Of a stretch of 64,000 nt of DNA, positions 14,331 to 32,095 are shown one piece after another. The DNA is from Sipunculus nudus. Its lineage: Eukaryota; Annelida; Sipuncula; Golfingiida; Sipunculidae. The notes under the pieces are model-generated. The model was not told the DNA's origin, made no database searches, and worked only from the letters and a program-made list of their open reading frames with translations. Within the stretch, counting starts at the first letter, position 1; every line of letters begins with the position of its first letter. Made by a program: the position numbers and the translations under genes. The stretch covers positions 61,419,300 through 61,483,299 of the forward strand of contig CM049314.1 of assembly GCA_026874595.1 (NCBI GenBank), in the 5' to 3' direction.

Positions 14331-16767
14331 CTTTGTTGCATACATGTGATACATATAACCCATGTATGGGTTATGAGTTGACTTGTTTTCTTAGATATAA
14401 TATAAATTTACTGTTTGACTCAAAATATGTGCAGGGCATGGTACTGGTTTCCTTATAGGTTACTGTCTGTTGAGTCACTGACAGGTAATTTGTTTAAAAT
14501 AAGTAAATAAATATCTGAACTATTAGGTGCCCCTTGATGGGGCATATATTAAGTCAAACAAAACAACAAACATTTAAAATACATAAACATTTGCAATTAT
14601 CTTTGTTTTATCTCATACTACTGGTGCATTTTGACTGAATACAAATTTACTGCAGCAAAACCATCCCAGCACACAGACTTACTATCTCCAATCCACATGT
14701 ATTTTACGCTGTTAAGGTTTTCTAGATGAGTAAACAAAGTCCATGTGTGTCAGTTAACCATTAAACAAATGTGTGACCAAAAGTCCTACTCCAAGCATTC
14801 GAGACAACTCCTAAACGAGGGGAAGAAACAGGACAGAAGAAACAACGGAGTAACATTAGTTTGAAGCCTTAAAAAATTCATTTGTAAAGTTGTGCAGTAC
14901 ACCTACCAGATGGTGCATGCACCATGTTTATGTTTTGTGTCACTCATCGCATTTGGTGCAACTTTATTTTCACTTGTGTACAGGAGAAAGGAAATGGGTA
15001 TTAGAATGATATACTGGAAGATACCATGTTATTTTAAGGAGACGACACTATATTTAATGCATATTTAAAATATCTGGAAAGTGGTAAGGTCCCTTTATCA
15101 ACTGGCCTGCTGTTTATGTACTGAAAAGATCATGTATAATATATGGAACCCATCCTCACCCCCCCCCCCCACCCCCCACCCCCCCCCTACCCCCACCCCC
15201 CCCTATGTGGTGTTCATGGGTTTTTTTGTACATTAGTACAAACCATACAGTGGGTGTAACTAAGGTAGCACAAACCAAGCTAGCATGAAGAATTAATTGA
15301 GCCTGCACATAAATTAGCCTGCCTGTATATAAAACAGGGGAATTCAGCCTGAACTAAACAAAACTCCTGTTTAACATGCAACTTGCACTTCACATTGAGT
15401 GTGTTGACCTGTTCAGTTAACCTTGCCAGTGAACAGCTACAAATAAAGCAAATTCTATTACAAGCATGTATGTGGTCTGTGGGACTCATTAGTATTAAAA
15501 GCGACCAGCTGTGTTTAAACTGAAATATGCCTCATCATGGTGGTGTAATTAGTTAATCTTCATGGGATGATGTGGTTGTTATCAGTTTTCCCAGCTTGAA
15601 TATTGTTCACTTATCCCTCAATGCATATTCTAGGCCCAGTCCTTTAGAATCCACTGGAAAATGTCAATATCCCCCTATCCACTTGCTTTTTTGGATATTT
15701 TCAAAATGCACCAAAGCATTTTCTAAAGATAAAACAGAAAAGTGTTAGAAATATCTGACAGAAAATTTAAACTATGTCTTGTATGAATTTTACACCATGA
15801 ATTCAAATAACTACATAGAAAATAATTTGATTGTTATATCATAAGATTTATAGCCTTAATAAATTGCCTGATATGCAGTTATGATGTCAAGCTGGAATTC
15901 CAGTATTTTCAGGTCATGAATACCCTCTTTTACTGTATATATCACAAAATTTAACCAAGCAATGCTGGGATAAACATATATGACTACTTTCATGAGACTG
16001 TGTCATATCCTACTGTCCTTAAAAGACAAATAAAAACAGTTATTATATATGTATTCTTCAATTATTACCATTAATGGCTGTCCTATCCACTGTGCTAAAT
16101 GCTGAATTTCAGTTGCTAGCAAAGTATATCTGACGGAAAAATAGCAAGAGAACATGTTATGTTGACAGGGCTGTTGGAATGGACTGAACATATACATGGA
16201 AAAGTCAAACTGCAAATAATCTTATTGTGGTTGTTTGTTTGATATGATAGTTCATACAGAGTTACAAACAAAATTAGCTGCTTGGTTACCAAATTTCATA
16301 ATAGATGGCAGCACCATGTCTGAAATGCATTCAGTCAGGCCAGGAGAACCGTGTCTGGTATGAGGTGGTGAAATGGAACAAAAGCTCCATTAAAATCACC
16401 CATGTGAGTGCTATCCTGTGAATGAATTGGTCAGGAATGGACAACCATCAAAGCAGGGTACACATTTGAGCCAGGGTTAAACCTATTTTACCCAACCCAG
16501 TGGGTAAATCCTGGGTAAAAGGATTTTAAAAAGGTTTGACCTGGGTTATACCTTCTCCATTTACTCAAATTTTTCAAATTTTGACCTGCTTTTATAAAGC
16601 ATGACCCCAACCTGGTTTCTTTTTATATCCGGTAAGCAGAAGTTATGTACACATATTTTGTGTACATATTTGTAAAAAGCCAAGTGGCTTCAACTACATC
16701 ACCCCTGTTCAAAAGAAGCCGTTTACCACTCATAATTTAACTCCCATTTAGCTGTGCAGAGCACATC
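14331..16767. other. AMMECR1 intron 2, mostly unassigned; C-rich tract
   Basis: AT-rich sequence without coding signal. An imperfect C-rich tract, broken by single A and T bases, occupies 15157-15203. Bases 16455-16570 hold ggttaaacc and gggtaaa motifs that reappear inverted after the hAT-like element (17690-17755), so an older element may surround that insertion. Confidence 0.45.
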
Positions 16768-16775
16768 ACTCTTAC

Positions 16776-17654
16776 TAGTGGTGGGCTGATCGAATTTTAT
16801 CGAAAGTCAGTCGGTTTGCTGCCACTTTCAAGCCCTTGATTACCAAAGGCAACTATCGATTCCATCATAATAATGATTGTTTTCTTTCCAGAATGCGTTT
16901 ATGTTATAGGCAAAAATGATTCTTCCATTTTTTACATTCCGCGCTTTATATAATGAGTCTGTAACTTCCGTATGTAACTGAGTATGACACAATAGATTTG
17001 AGAACAGAGGACTTATTAAACTTATTATCTGTGAACCCGCAGGGAGCTGCAGGATTAGTGAGAGTTTTCTGACGAAATGTACATTGCAAAATATGGGCAG
17101 GAGACGTTAAAATACTCCATAAATTCTCCAGGTCTATGCCAATTTTGCGAGATTCTCTTAGAATTTATCTATTCAACTGATGCCAGGTGCATCTGTTTAG
17201 GCCATCCTTAAAAATTTCTTAGTTGGAGCTAACCCGGGGGATCGAGTATTTTGATTTCAGCTGGAATTTTTTGGGGGACTAGTCTGCAATTTTTTTTTGT
17301 ATGATCTGCCCAAAGCGCACCTGGGCCCGTAAAATCTGCCTTATGTGCTAGAAAGACAGCCCCTTTTTAGGCCTAACATTCTTAAATGCTCTTAAATTCC
17401 ATTATGAAAGATATTATCTGATGTTGCCGATGGTTAAATTTGATCCTTAAAATTAGTCTTTATACGTGGAAGGATCGTTACACTCGTGCTCGAGAGAAGA
17501 ATACCTGCCGGGGAAACGTAGGTACAGATTCACAGATAAACGCATTTCGCCTTGATAATTGCATATATTTGTCTGAACCGATTAATAATCGATCATCAGT
17601 CGGTTTGCTCAAACCGATGATCGATTATGAAAAAGGAACCAACTCCCACCACTA
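16776..17654. mobile_element. hAT-like non-autonomous element with perfect 8-bp target duplication
   Basis: The element is flanked by ACTCTTAC at 16768-16775 and again at 17655-17662. Its ends are TAGTGGTGGG and CCCACCACTA, a 10-bp terminal inverted repeat. An 8-bp duplication with TAGNGGTGGG-type ends is typical of hAT transposons. The 879-bp body has no transposase. It contains a strong hairpin at 17587-17626 (AATCGATCAT and CGGTTT pairing with AAACCG and ATGATCGATT). Confidence 0.85.
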
Positions 17655-17662
17655 ACTCTTAC

Positions 17663-17900
17663 CAATAGGAGTTAGGGGTGAAACCAAGGACTCCTAGGTT
17701 AAACCTTTTTTACCATGCCTGGGCTTAAAACAAGGTGTTGTGTACAACCTGTGAACCAGTGCATCAAAGTAGCAATGAAATGCATAATCAGGGATGTAGC
17801 CAAGATTTGTCAAAGTGGGAGGGGGGATTCTATATTATATATTACTCATATTATATAGAATCAGCCTACTTAAATATCCTTGTACCATTTTAAGACTGAA
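17663..17900. other. Short unassigned stretch between two elements
   Basis: It holds the inverted counterpart of the 16455-16570 motifs (ctaggttaaacc at 17694) and a short G run (17818-17826). Nothing else was recognised. Confidence 0.4.
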
Positions 17901-19798
17901 AACAAGGGACCTATGGGTCACTGTGCTCAGCTGACGTTAACCTTGAAGGTGAAAATCTAAAATAATATCTAATGGAGATAAAGTGTAAGAGGAAGAGGTA
18001 ATAAAGGCCATGGTTGGTTTATATGATTGGTTTGTATTGATGAGCAAGAAATTGTTGCAAAAAATATTTTGTGACCTGACCATTTGTTTCCTAATGTTGA
18101 AACTAAATCATGTGAGCAGTTTGTGAACAAATAATCTGTACTATTACCATGATCATTAGTTGGTTTTTCGATTAACTGTTGACATTTCAGTAGTTTACAC
18201 ATTTGTTCAATTGAATCTATTTTTTTGTATAATATATATTATTGAATATATATGTATTTTATTTATGAAATGTATACAGTTGAAATATAGCTAATTAACA
18301 ACATAAAACAGGGCAAACAAAGCCTGATCTCAAATTCTGCTGAGGCAGGAAAATAATGAAGAAATGTTTGTATTAAATCCTGATTTTTTTATCACATCAA
18401 TTATTTTCTAATTTAAGTTTATATTTCTATACATTTCCAATTTAACATATATATCTGAATATAAAAGTTGATTCATAATTCTCAATTGCACCATCATAAA
18501 TCTCAATCTTGTCAGATAACACCACATCATGCATGCAAATGTTTATTTATTTTTTACCACAAAAATATATCTTTTAAATCTGCAAAACAATAAATATCTA
18601 AAAATAATACTTGATTTAGATTTCACAATTTTTAATTGTGTCTTTATTTATCCATAATGTGCTTCATATTTTATAATAATTTAAGCATACTGATGGGTTC
18701 CTTTATATTTGTTAAAATCATTTAAAAGAAAATTGATTTCTTTAAAAATGCTACATTACACAACATTGCATCTTCTGGATTACACCTTGAATTATTTTTT
18801 CTAGGAAAGTTTTTGCATATCGGAGTGGAAACAGCATTACAATTAAGGAGATACAGTGAAAACAATAACAATTACTGCATAACACTTGGTGGGTTGGGTT
18901 TGCGGGGGGGGGGGGGGGGGGTGACTGGGGTGGTGATATGAGAATAACTGTACACCTGTCACAGCAGGGGATCTCCCCAAGTGACTGTAACAAATCAGAA
19001 ACCCTGGCATAGCTGACTTCCAGTGACCTGGAGTGGGACCCTGTATCTGTAATCAAAGCAAGTGACTACAGAAAAAAAATCAATAACTAGCTTAATTTTC
19101 AAGCTTTTATTTCCAAATTTCAGATTTAGACAAACTAAATATTTATGTTTACATGCTGTGAAAATTAAATCAATGGTGCTTACAGGAAAAAAACGTGCCA
19201 TAGTCAAAGTTGGGCAAAATTTAAGGTACTGATTTTTTTTTTATGCTAATAACTTAAAAAATTTACAAAATTCAGATCTAAATTTGGGTAAACAATTTTA
19301 TCTTAATTAAACATAGTTATATACTTGAAAAAATAGACTCTAGTTTCAAAATTTTTCATGTTAAGTGAGTTATTATTTTTCCTGATTTTTTACAAAGTCC
19401 AATATGTTTGGGCCCACAACATAAAGAATTTATACTTTACAGACTTAATTTCTGGCATGTACATAGGAACTATATAGAGGAATATTTATGGTAAATATGA
19501 GGAAAAACAGATGAGTGGTTTTGATATGAGGCAGTCCTGAAGTGTGAAAATAGGATTTTAATAAAAAATTGAGGTTTTTCCTTAATTTCTCAAAGGAACG
19601 AAGTCGCAAAGACCCAGTTTTCGGCTTGGTAGGAGATCTTGGGGACATCTAACATTATGCTGAATTTTGGATTCCTAGGTCTTATGGTTTCAAAACGTGC
19701 CACATCTACGGACGGACGGACGGACGGACAGACGGACGGACGACGGACAATGGACCACGACTATAGCTCAGATGACTTATAGTCAGCTGAGCTAAAAA
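17901..19798 (-). mobile_element. Pearl-like element E7, both ends present (1.9 kb)
   Basis: The left end AACAAGGGACCTATGGGTCA with GCTCAGCTG lies at 17901-17933 and the right end GTCAGCTGAGCTAAAAA at 19780-19797. One core unit (GTGCCATAGTCAAAGTTGGG near 19195) precedes an (ACGG)n microsatellite at 19708-19745. The left half is AT-rich, with an 18-G run at 18904-18921. Confidence 0.75.
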
Positions 19799-22700
19799 GA
19801 GGACACGTTTATTACCTCCACATGAAAGCGTACAGTGATGAAACTTGAAGTAAACATAACTGATATTTTCATAATTTTTATCCACTTTTAAGCTTTAATT
19901 TTTGTTAGTAGATTTTACTGTCTGGAATGTTTCCCTCAATATTACATGCAAAGCTGGATGAAAGGGGGGGGGGGGGGGGGGGCGGAGCATGGCCCCCTGT
20001 AGCACCCAACTGGATACACCCCTGTATGATGGAGATATAAGAAAACGTGTTTCATGTCATTGATTCTTAGGCATTCCTTATGCATTGGTTACCCACTACA
20101 TCTGTTTTATAACTAACTAGCTGATAGACTCAGTATACCGGGCTTATTACCGGGGTTGATGAGATTTATTAACTGATATATGAAATGTTGGCTCATTTTT
20201 TTTATTATAAAAGTTAACAGAAAATATAGGTTTTCAGTGGGAAAACTGTCTCCTTAAGATATGTATAAACATTTTGGCACGACTGCAGAATAACTCGCGC
20301 ATCTCTCTGAGGCACAACATTTCTGTGATCAGAAAACGTTTCTATATCTAGCTGCTTGTATCTTAATTTTGCCACTTACTTTTAGATTACATGAATCCTA
20401 AACATCATACCGTCCATCCATATAAACTCATAACCTGGTGGAGACAGTGCGTGAGTGATCCTGCAGTCGCTCCAATATTTTTGACATTTATTTTGTGGGG
20501 CTATCCTCGTGCCAAAAAATTTATACCCCGGTATGTTTACCTTGAAGACCTGGTCAGTGATGGTGTTTACATTGCAAACCGGAATGAGACGCAGGGGCAT
20601 TCAGGTTTTCGCTGATATTTGACTGGATTCTATCTTTGGACGTATAAAGACTAGGCTGATGTGAGGAACACATGAAAAATTTATTAAATGTACGTTGCAA
20701 GGAAAATGTTCCTGAAGAAAGAAACAGAAATATGCATAGCTCGTAAGTGGCAGAAGCGGACCCAACAGGACTCCATGCAGAGGGTACGTAATCATTTTCA
20801 ACTGCCACAACCCTTTTTTCATGGTATCAGACAAATTTTGAGGCCTGAAACCCCAGACACCACTCCACCTCACCCCACCCCACGTCTGTTTGTGAAATTG
20901 GGACCTTGAATTAGGTTTCATCTTTATTCCTCCTCGGTTGAACTCTCCATTTCATAAAGTGAGAAACATTATGTTTTTCTCTTTTACTGACCACGCATGA
21001 GGGTGGGAGCCTCGTTCAAATGAAAGGCCCGACAGACTCAAATCCCTAACTGAAAGCAAGCGTTATTCATATGAACAATAGTAGTGTTTGAGGTTGAATG
21101 ACCACTTTGCATGCATTCTGGTCATTGCCGAGGGCAGTTTGGCTGTGCTCGGTCTTACCTCTGTGCAAGTCAGTAAAAACGGAAAATGACTCAAAATTAT
21201 ATGTACATAAAAAGTTATTTATTCTCATATCACCTACGTCACTGCGGGCATAATAACCTTTAAAATGATGTAAGGCACACTACTGTGCACAACGAGGTTT
21301 TAGAGAACATTTCAAACAGACGTGAACCGAATTCCTTTTATAAGTATTAGATTACACGTGACAACTACTTGCTATAGCATAGTTTACTGTGTTTCAGAAA
21401 ATGATGTTGCTTTGTATGACATATTTTTAGCCTCATGACACATCCTGACAGATCTGGGTACACATTTGACCTAGTGAGAGCGAGTAGCACTATTTGGATC
21501 ACACTTCAGCGAAAGTAGTTTATGAGCACTTCGCACAGAAAGAATGTAAATACAGTATGTTTTGCTTTTGACTCTACTGCTTCATAAACATGGCAAGTGT
21601 CTTGAATGATACTTGTTGTCATTTCCAGTGTAACAGGTATACAGTCACATTGTAATACTAAATGATACCAGGTATTAAGGGATACACAGTTAAAGTTTCA
21701 ATCCATACAAAAATAGATCCACTTATATATAACTATAAAACTGCTGAGGTGACTGTGAGGTCACTTGTCAACAAATCAGTATTATACCATGAGAAACTTT
21801 TGTAAGCCAACACAGTCTATAATAATTATTTGGGAAGTGGATGAAATTGCCTTAGAATAAAAGATGGAATTAAATTATAATCAAAGAGTTTGGAGGTGAT
21901 GCTTACATGAATATTTTAAATTTTCAGGACTGGAGAATAACATCCAAGAATGCCTTCAGGCATGTAAAATTTGCAAATGGCAATAAATTAACAACTCGAA
22001 TTCCTTCTGTAAGAAACAATGTTTAACTGAAACAATTAGGGTCACAAAAACAGTATCATTTATGAAAATCATCTTTTGATTTTTATGACACATATCTTGT
22101 AATTATTAATAATGAATAGCACATTCATTAAGTTCTACACGAAACTGGCAAAATATAAATCAATGTTAATATATAATTATAAATACAATTTTAAAAGACA
22201 GAAACTGTTCACCTATCCATAAGAACTTACTGTTAGAGGCAGACCTGAGGATAATATCCTCATTGCTTAAGCTAATTTGTTTTTAATTAGTAATGGTGAT
22301 TTAATGACTCAGATAAACCATTTCATTGCACTGGTTATAATAAATACTTAAATGTCAGAACCAACCATTCATAAAATTGGAAATTTGACTAAACGTTTTG
22401 ATATGTTTGTAATGGGGTAATTTCAGTTTACCTAACAACTTCCAAAATTAGGTCAAAGTGACAAAATTTACAACTGACGCATTATATAAAGTACTGTTAC
22501 CATAAGGTTACTGGCCAGACAGACTTATACCAGAAACTCAAAACAGGCCAACTATAAATGGTTGACTCATAACAGTTCAACAGAAAATCATCTGAACTGT
22601 CAAAGAAAAGGCCTATACTAAATTTGTATATTTACTGACAAAACATGCCCAAATATCACCGTTCCATGATAAAGGGAAAGGCAAGGGCAGATACAAATTA

Positions 22701-24940
22701 CAGCTCGTGTATAATGTAACAGTGACCTCTGTAACAATGGGTTCTGAGACCCCGGTACAGATAAAATGTGCCGCACCATGAAACCATTTCCATAAATGTC
22801 ATGTACCCCCGGGGCAATTTTGGTATTTAAGGAACCGCTGCCTTTAACATGAGTGCCTGACTGATTACCAAAAGTGACAGCCACGTAATAACAGAACATA
22901 AGTATAATAATGTTCATCTGGTTTACATTAACCAGACGATGTGCCACTGCATATACAGCACCATTACAGTCTGTACCAGTCAGGCAGTCTTGTACAGTGC
23001 TGTTCCTGTTGCACATCAGCCAGGAGGCATTATGTCTTTACCACTGTTGTTTTGTTACTAAGTTGGTTTGTCTGCTAACAACACAACTCAAAATGTATGA
23101 AACAGATTTTGATGAATTTTGTAACAGGTTAGGGTAGTGTGAGATGGGGCAATTTGAATATCCAAGCTATGGGTTAGAGTTGTTGACTGGTAATATAAGC
23201 CACCCCTGATCTGGTGTCCAGAGCTGACCTGTGATGCAACTGTGAAATTGGTGAAGCGTGACAGACATTTCTCTGGGTTTGGATTCATACATTTCCTGTG
23301 CTTATTTAACATATGTCAGAGTTTCATATGGATCCTAATATTTCAGATCTGATAAACAAGAATGATGGTGGAGGAACATATGCAGTCTCTGACAGCTTTC
23401 TGGTTGGGATCATGATTGATAATGAAAGTCCTATTGATTAAACATTATTTTCTCCGGCTGAACATTAAAGATGTAGATATATCATTAATATGAAATATAA
23501 AAGCTTACAAGTAGGCTCATCAAAGATCCAATTAAATCTATCAATTGATTCGTTTAAATTATCAATCTATGATTCATTACCATTATACCCAACTTTGTAT
23601 ATCATGTCATAGTGTGTCACTTATGTTACACTTTATTTTTCATTTATATTACTGTTTGTTATTATAACTTTAATTTTATACCATGAAGTCAATATGTTCA
23701 GAATGCTCTCTTATCAATGCTAAGAAAAACAAAAGCAAAAATATACAGAAAATAAGTGTTATTTGATGACAACAAGTTACAGCATCTTAAAGTGGAGATA
23801 AAAAATATGAGAAACAAACACATGTATAGCTGATGATGCTAGCAAATAACAAGGTCGCTGGCACATGGAATTATACAATTCCTTTTATGTCTTGGTTCAA
23901 TTACATGTCACTACAGATTGGAAGTCACGTGCACCACTTATGTGTATTTTCATTTAATTAACACCAGGTTCTCTCTGTTACTGAGTACTGAGGACTGCTA
24001 ATTAGTTGAGGCATGGGTAACCAGGCACAAATGTTTGATAATGTTCTTTTCCTGAACATAAATTTGGCTTTTCACGTAACAGTCTGTAAAAAGAGCATCA
24101 CATGTGGGCATAATACGATCAGGTGATCTCTTGATTTTATTACAAATGCACAGAATTTACCAAGAATTGAATTCAGTTGAACTATTGGTAAATATTTACA
24201 ATAGGTTACATGAAAATCCAGCAAATTTTTGGTAAGTAATCACCAAAGTCTAGTGGCCTGATGGTGACCCAATAAAAATATGGGTGGATTTTGTCTAGAA
24301 TCAAAGTTGAAACTGGTTATAAATAATCTACTGGTTAATAGTTCTAGTGAGTTTTGTGAAAATTGGAAATTTCTTTGGCAAGTTATTGTGACAACATTGA
24401 CATACTGACGGTCACTGCCCATGCCATAACATGACTTGTTTGTGAAATCCAGCAACTTGGTAAGTTATCACAGCACTAAATATTAACAGTTGTACTGAAT
24501 GGCGCTGCCAATAACGTCATATGACTGCTAGGACAGGTGTATAAAAAGTTCAGCAAAAATTAAAACAACAGCAAAGCTTTCTTGTTTAATCTGACCCTTG
24601 AAACTTTGTCAAGAATAATTGTGATGGGTATAATATATTTTAACTCTATATGATTACATATATTCAAATAGTTTAAAACTCATACAGCTAGTGACATATT
24701 AGATCCTTGGCCACAAAGACGCTGTATTGACATGAGCTCTGACAAATCTTATCAAAACTGAAATTTCTCATAATAAGGTTGAGAAGTGCTTTATATTTAT
24801 TATCAAATAAGTTTGGTTCAAAAACTTGAGTTGACATAATTCCCAGATCTATCTTGATGCCACCATCTAGTTTTACTAATTTTGACTATTTTTTTTTTAC
24901 ATTTTAAAAAATATCTTTTTTTATATATATATATATATTA
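19799..24940. other. AMMECR1 intron 2, largely unassigned
   Basis: A 19-base G run is at 19964-19982. Open frames at 20391-20615 and 22618-23016 have no recognised domain. Bases 24190-24560 contain two degenerate units (aatccagcaa...ggtaagt) like those at 26820-28100, suggesting an old decayed repeat. A (TA)n run lies just before the exon 2 donor. Confidence 0.4.
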
Positions 24941-24945
24941 TGTTA

Positions 24946-28987
<4,042 letters not shown>

Positions 28988-30733
28988 CTAGAATACGGGT
29001 AGTCGACAAGCGACTACGTGTATCCGCCTAAATCAGAGTGGAACGGGTGGAGTGAGGCATGGATTGAGTGGCAAGGGGAAATAGAGTGTTGCATATTAGC
29101 ATGGATGTCTGCAGCCAAATTGTGTATGTCGGTTGCCCCCCCTACCACAAAATCCAGAAAGCCGTCCAAGTTGTATACATACGCAAAATTTAAGGCAGAT
29201 AAGTCAAACCACTACATGTATATGAGTGATTTTATCCCGTGGCAGACAAACAGATGGACGCTGAGCAAAAATGGTTGTAGGTGACGCCACCAGTTTTGCG
29301 TATGATAAAGAGCTATGTGAGAACTATACACATGCAAAATTCTGGCCCAATCGGTCAAATGGTTCCCAAGATATGAGCTTGGATGTCTGCTGCATAAACT
29401 AGAATGCAGGTGGCGCCACCTGTCATAAAATCAAGAGAGCTGTCGGGGATATATAAACCTGCAAAATTTTAGGCAGATATGTCAAACCACTGCCGAGATA
29501 TGAGTGATTTTATCCCATGGCAGACAAACAGACAGGAGCTGTGCAAAAATGGCTGCAGGTGGCGCCACCAGTTTTGCTTTGGATAAAAAGCCATGTGAGA
29601 TCTATACACATGCAAAATTTTGGCCCAATCGGTCCAACGGTTCCCGAGATATGAGCTTGGATGTCTGCAGCGTAAATGTGAATGTAGGTGGCGCCACCTG
29701 TCATAAAATCAGAAAAGCTATCCAGGATTTATACGCATGCCTAATTTCAGGTGAATTAGTCAAGTCACTGCAGAGATATGAGTGGTTTTAACCCAAGGCA
29801 GACGATCAGATGGACACTGTGCTAACATGGTTGCAGGTGGCACCACCATTTTTTGTGTATGTTATAAAGCTCTCCAAGGGCTACATTTGTGCAAAAAAAT
29901 TTTCCTGATCAGTCAAACGGTTCCCGAGATATGAGCTTGGATGTCTGCAGCGTAAACGTGAATGTAGGTGGCGCCACCTGTCATAAAATCAGAAAAGCTA
30001 TCCAGGATGTATACGCTTGCCAAATTTCAGGTGAATTAGTCAAGTCACTGCAGAGATACGAGTGATTTTAACCCAAGGCAGACGAACAGATAGACACTGT
30101 GCAAACATGGTTGCAGGTGGCGCCACCATTTTTCGTGTATGTTATAAAGCTCTCCAAGGGCTACATTTGTGCAAAAAAATTTTCCTGATCGGTCAAACGG
30201 TTCCCGAGATTTGAGCTTGGATGTCTGCAGCGTAAACGTGAATGTAGGTGGCGCCACCTGTCATAAAATCAGAAAAGCTATCCAGGATGTATACGCATGC
30301 CGAATTTCAGGTGAATTAGTCAAGTCACTGCAGAGATATGAGTGATTTTATCCCAAGGCAGACGAACAGATGGACACTGTGCAAACATGGTTGCAGGTGG
30401 CGCCACCATTTTTTGTGTATGTTATAAAGCTCTCCAAGGGCTACATTTGTGCAAAAAAAATTTTCCTGATCGGTCAAACGGTTCCCGAGATATGTGGGTT
30501 TATGTGTGGAAACAGACGCACAAACGGACGCAGAGCGCAGAGGAAAGGTCAGAGGTCAAAACAAAATCGGGGCGCAGCAGTTCACATGTGACCCGAACAT
30601 AATCCCGGGTTTCGTAAAATTCCGCCCAGCAGTTACGGAGGAGTTCTCCGGACACCTACGCGGCGGCCGCGGCGGCGGCGTGCAGCTGAAAACATAGTAT
30701 CCGCAAATTTAACTCTGTTTTGGCGGATACAAT
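28988..30733 (-). mobile_element. HINE-type (non-autonomous Helitron2/Helentron-like) element, family TATCCGCC, copy 1
   Basis: On the minus strand it starts ATTGTATCCGCC (30722-30733). It ends with the inverted repeat GGCGGATAC, a hairpin GTAGTCG-CTTGT-CGACTAC, seven bases, then CTAG|T (28988-28991). That order is the signature of Helitron2/Helentron non-autonomous elements. The body is a tandem array with a period of 278-280 bp, marked by GGTGGCGCCACC at 29409, 29687, 29967 and 30247 (shared tail tgtcataaaatc) and by mid-unit copies at 29558, 30116 and 30396. No protein is encoded; open frames at 29504-30697 follow the repeats. Confidence 0.8.
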
Positions 30734-30879
30734 AACTTAATTTTTGCTGAATGCTGCACTCTTTAAATAACTCAACAAGGTTTTGTACAGCCCTCTGGGA
30801 GAAACATTTGCCCACCTACAGTGTAATGGTTAACAGTCACAGACAAGGACCCTTACGAAAATGGAAAGTACTCACATAT

Positions 30880-31165
30880 ATGTGCCTTATATGCCCCTTA
30901 TAAGGGCCTTATATGTCCCTTATATTTCCCATATAAGTGCTGTGTATGTGAGTTATATGTATATTGCAGCTATATGTTTAGTCAGGCATTGTTATATGTG
31001 AGTTATAAGGGAGTTGTATGTTTGTTATATGTCAGTTATAAGGGAGTTGCACATGAGGCCATTCTGTACATTTCATTTATATGTGACTTGTATGGGAGAT
31101 ATAAGGGAGGTGAATGTGAAGGGGTTCTGTATATGTCAGTTATATGTCAGTTATAAGTTTATATA
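30880..31165. repeat. Left TATAAGG/ATATATG array
   Basis: Degenerate short units such as gttatatgtgagttataaggg and ccttatatgtccc repeat on both strands, giving many overlapping palindromes. The open frame at 30974-31156 is a product of the repeat. Confidence 0.75.
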
Positions 31166-31860
31166 CTGTGAGCTTACTGTTCTATAAGATAGGACTTAGA
31201 CATTTTCCAAGGGAACACAAATGCTGCAGAAACTTCTAAGTCCCAGCTCCATTATGGTTTTAAGAAAATGAATTATAATTGAATAATAAATACTGAAGAA
31301 GTATATTAAAATGGGTATCAAAATAACCAGCTTCCTCAGAACTTTATGTATATTAGAAAAATAATACTATAAATAATTTTTTTTTCATCCGACTTATTCA
31401 TTAAGAAGTGTAAAATATAGTATTCATGCATGCAGTAAAACATCATTTACACAAAACACAATACAAAAAAATAATTTGACTATATTTCACATTGGTTATA
31501 ATTTGTGCCCTTGATAATTATAAGAAAAAATAATTCTTTTGGAATGTAGTGTATATACAAGTACTTCAGCATCTAATTGCAATTGATAACTACTTCATAA
31601 ATACAGAACAAAGGGTACTGATGTAGTGTGCCACTGACCAATTTTGGGAATACATAGGCATTAACCTAATATCATATTGGTTTTAGAAACAGCTCAGCAC
31701 CCACACATTTTAGCAGTAAAATATTGCCACTGAAAATCAACAGCATTGATAAAAGCAGAGGTACTTAAAAAGAATAAGTATCTGCATTCTTATTGTGACA
31801 ATAACCAGCATTCTAATCAGTAAATTTCACTAGTATATGTAACTACCCCCCCCCCCCCCC

Positions 31861-32095
31861 AGCAGACAAGCTTGCTGTACAAGCACTCTCTGCAATGGGC
31901 CATTGACCTTACTGTACCCTGCCCTGGAATAGTGGTGACGTCACATGAATACTGTACAGGCTGTGCACAACTAAGGCATGCAGAGTCAGTTTACATCTGT
32001 GTGATAACATCCGGTAACCGTTAAGGGAGTACACACTTTGAAGAGAAGTTCTTTGTCAAGCTGCTCAAGCAGAAGGGGAATGTATAGCTGAAAAA
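31861..32095 (+). promoter_or_regulatory. Candidate promoter and 5' UTR of the nested small gene (CRE palindrome)
   Basis: A perfect CRE, TGACGTCA, lies at 31936-31943, about 150 bp upstream of the proposed start codon. The stretch between a 15-C run (31846-31860) and the ATG is less AT-rich than its surroundings. No TATA box stands out. The transcription start would lie between the CRE and the ATG. Confidence 0.5.

Noticed and set aside
20391-20615. 74-codon frame with a possible acceptor before it
   Set aside because: No recognised domain, no convincing donor in frame, and an equally long frame on the opposite strand.
22618-23016. 132-codon minus-strand frame
   Set aside because: Low-information composition, no domain, no splice signals that link it to AMMECR1.
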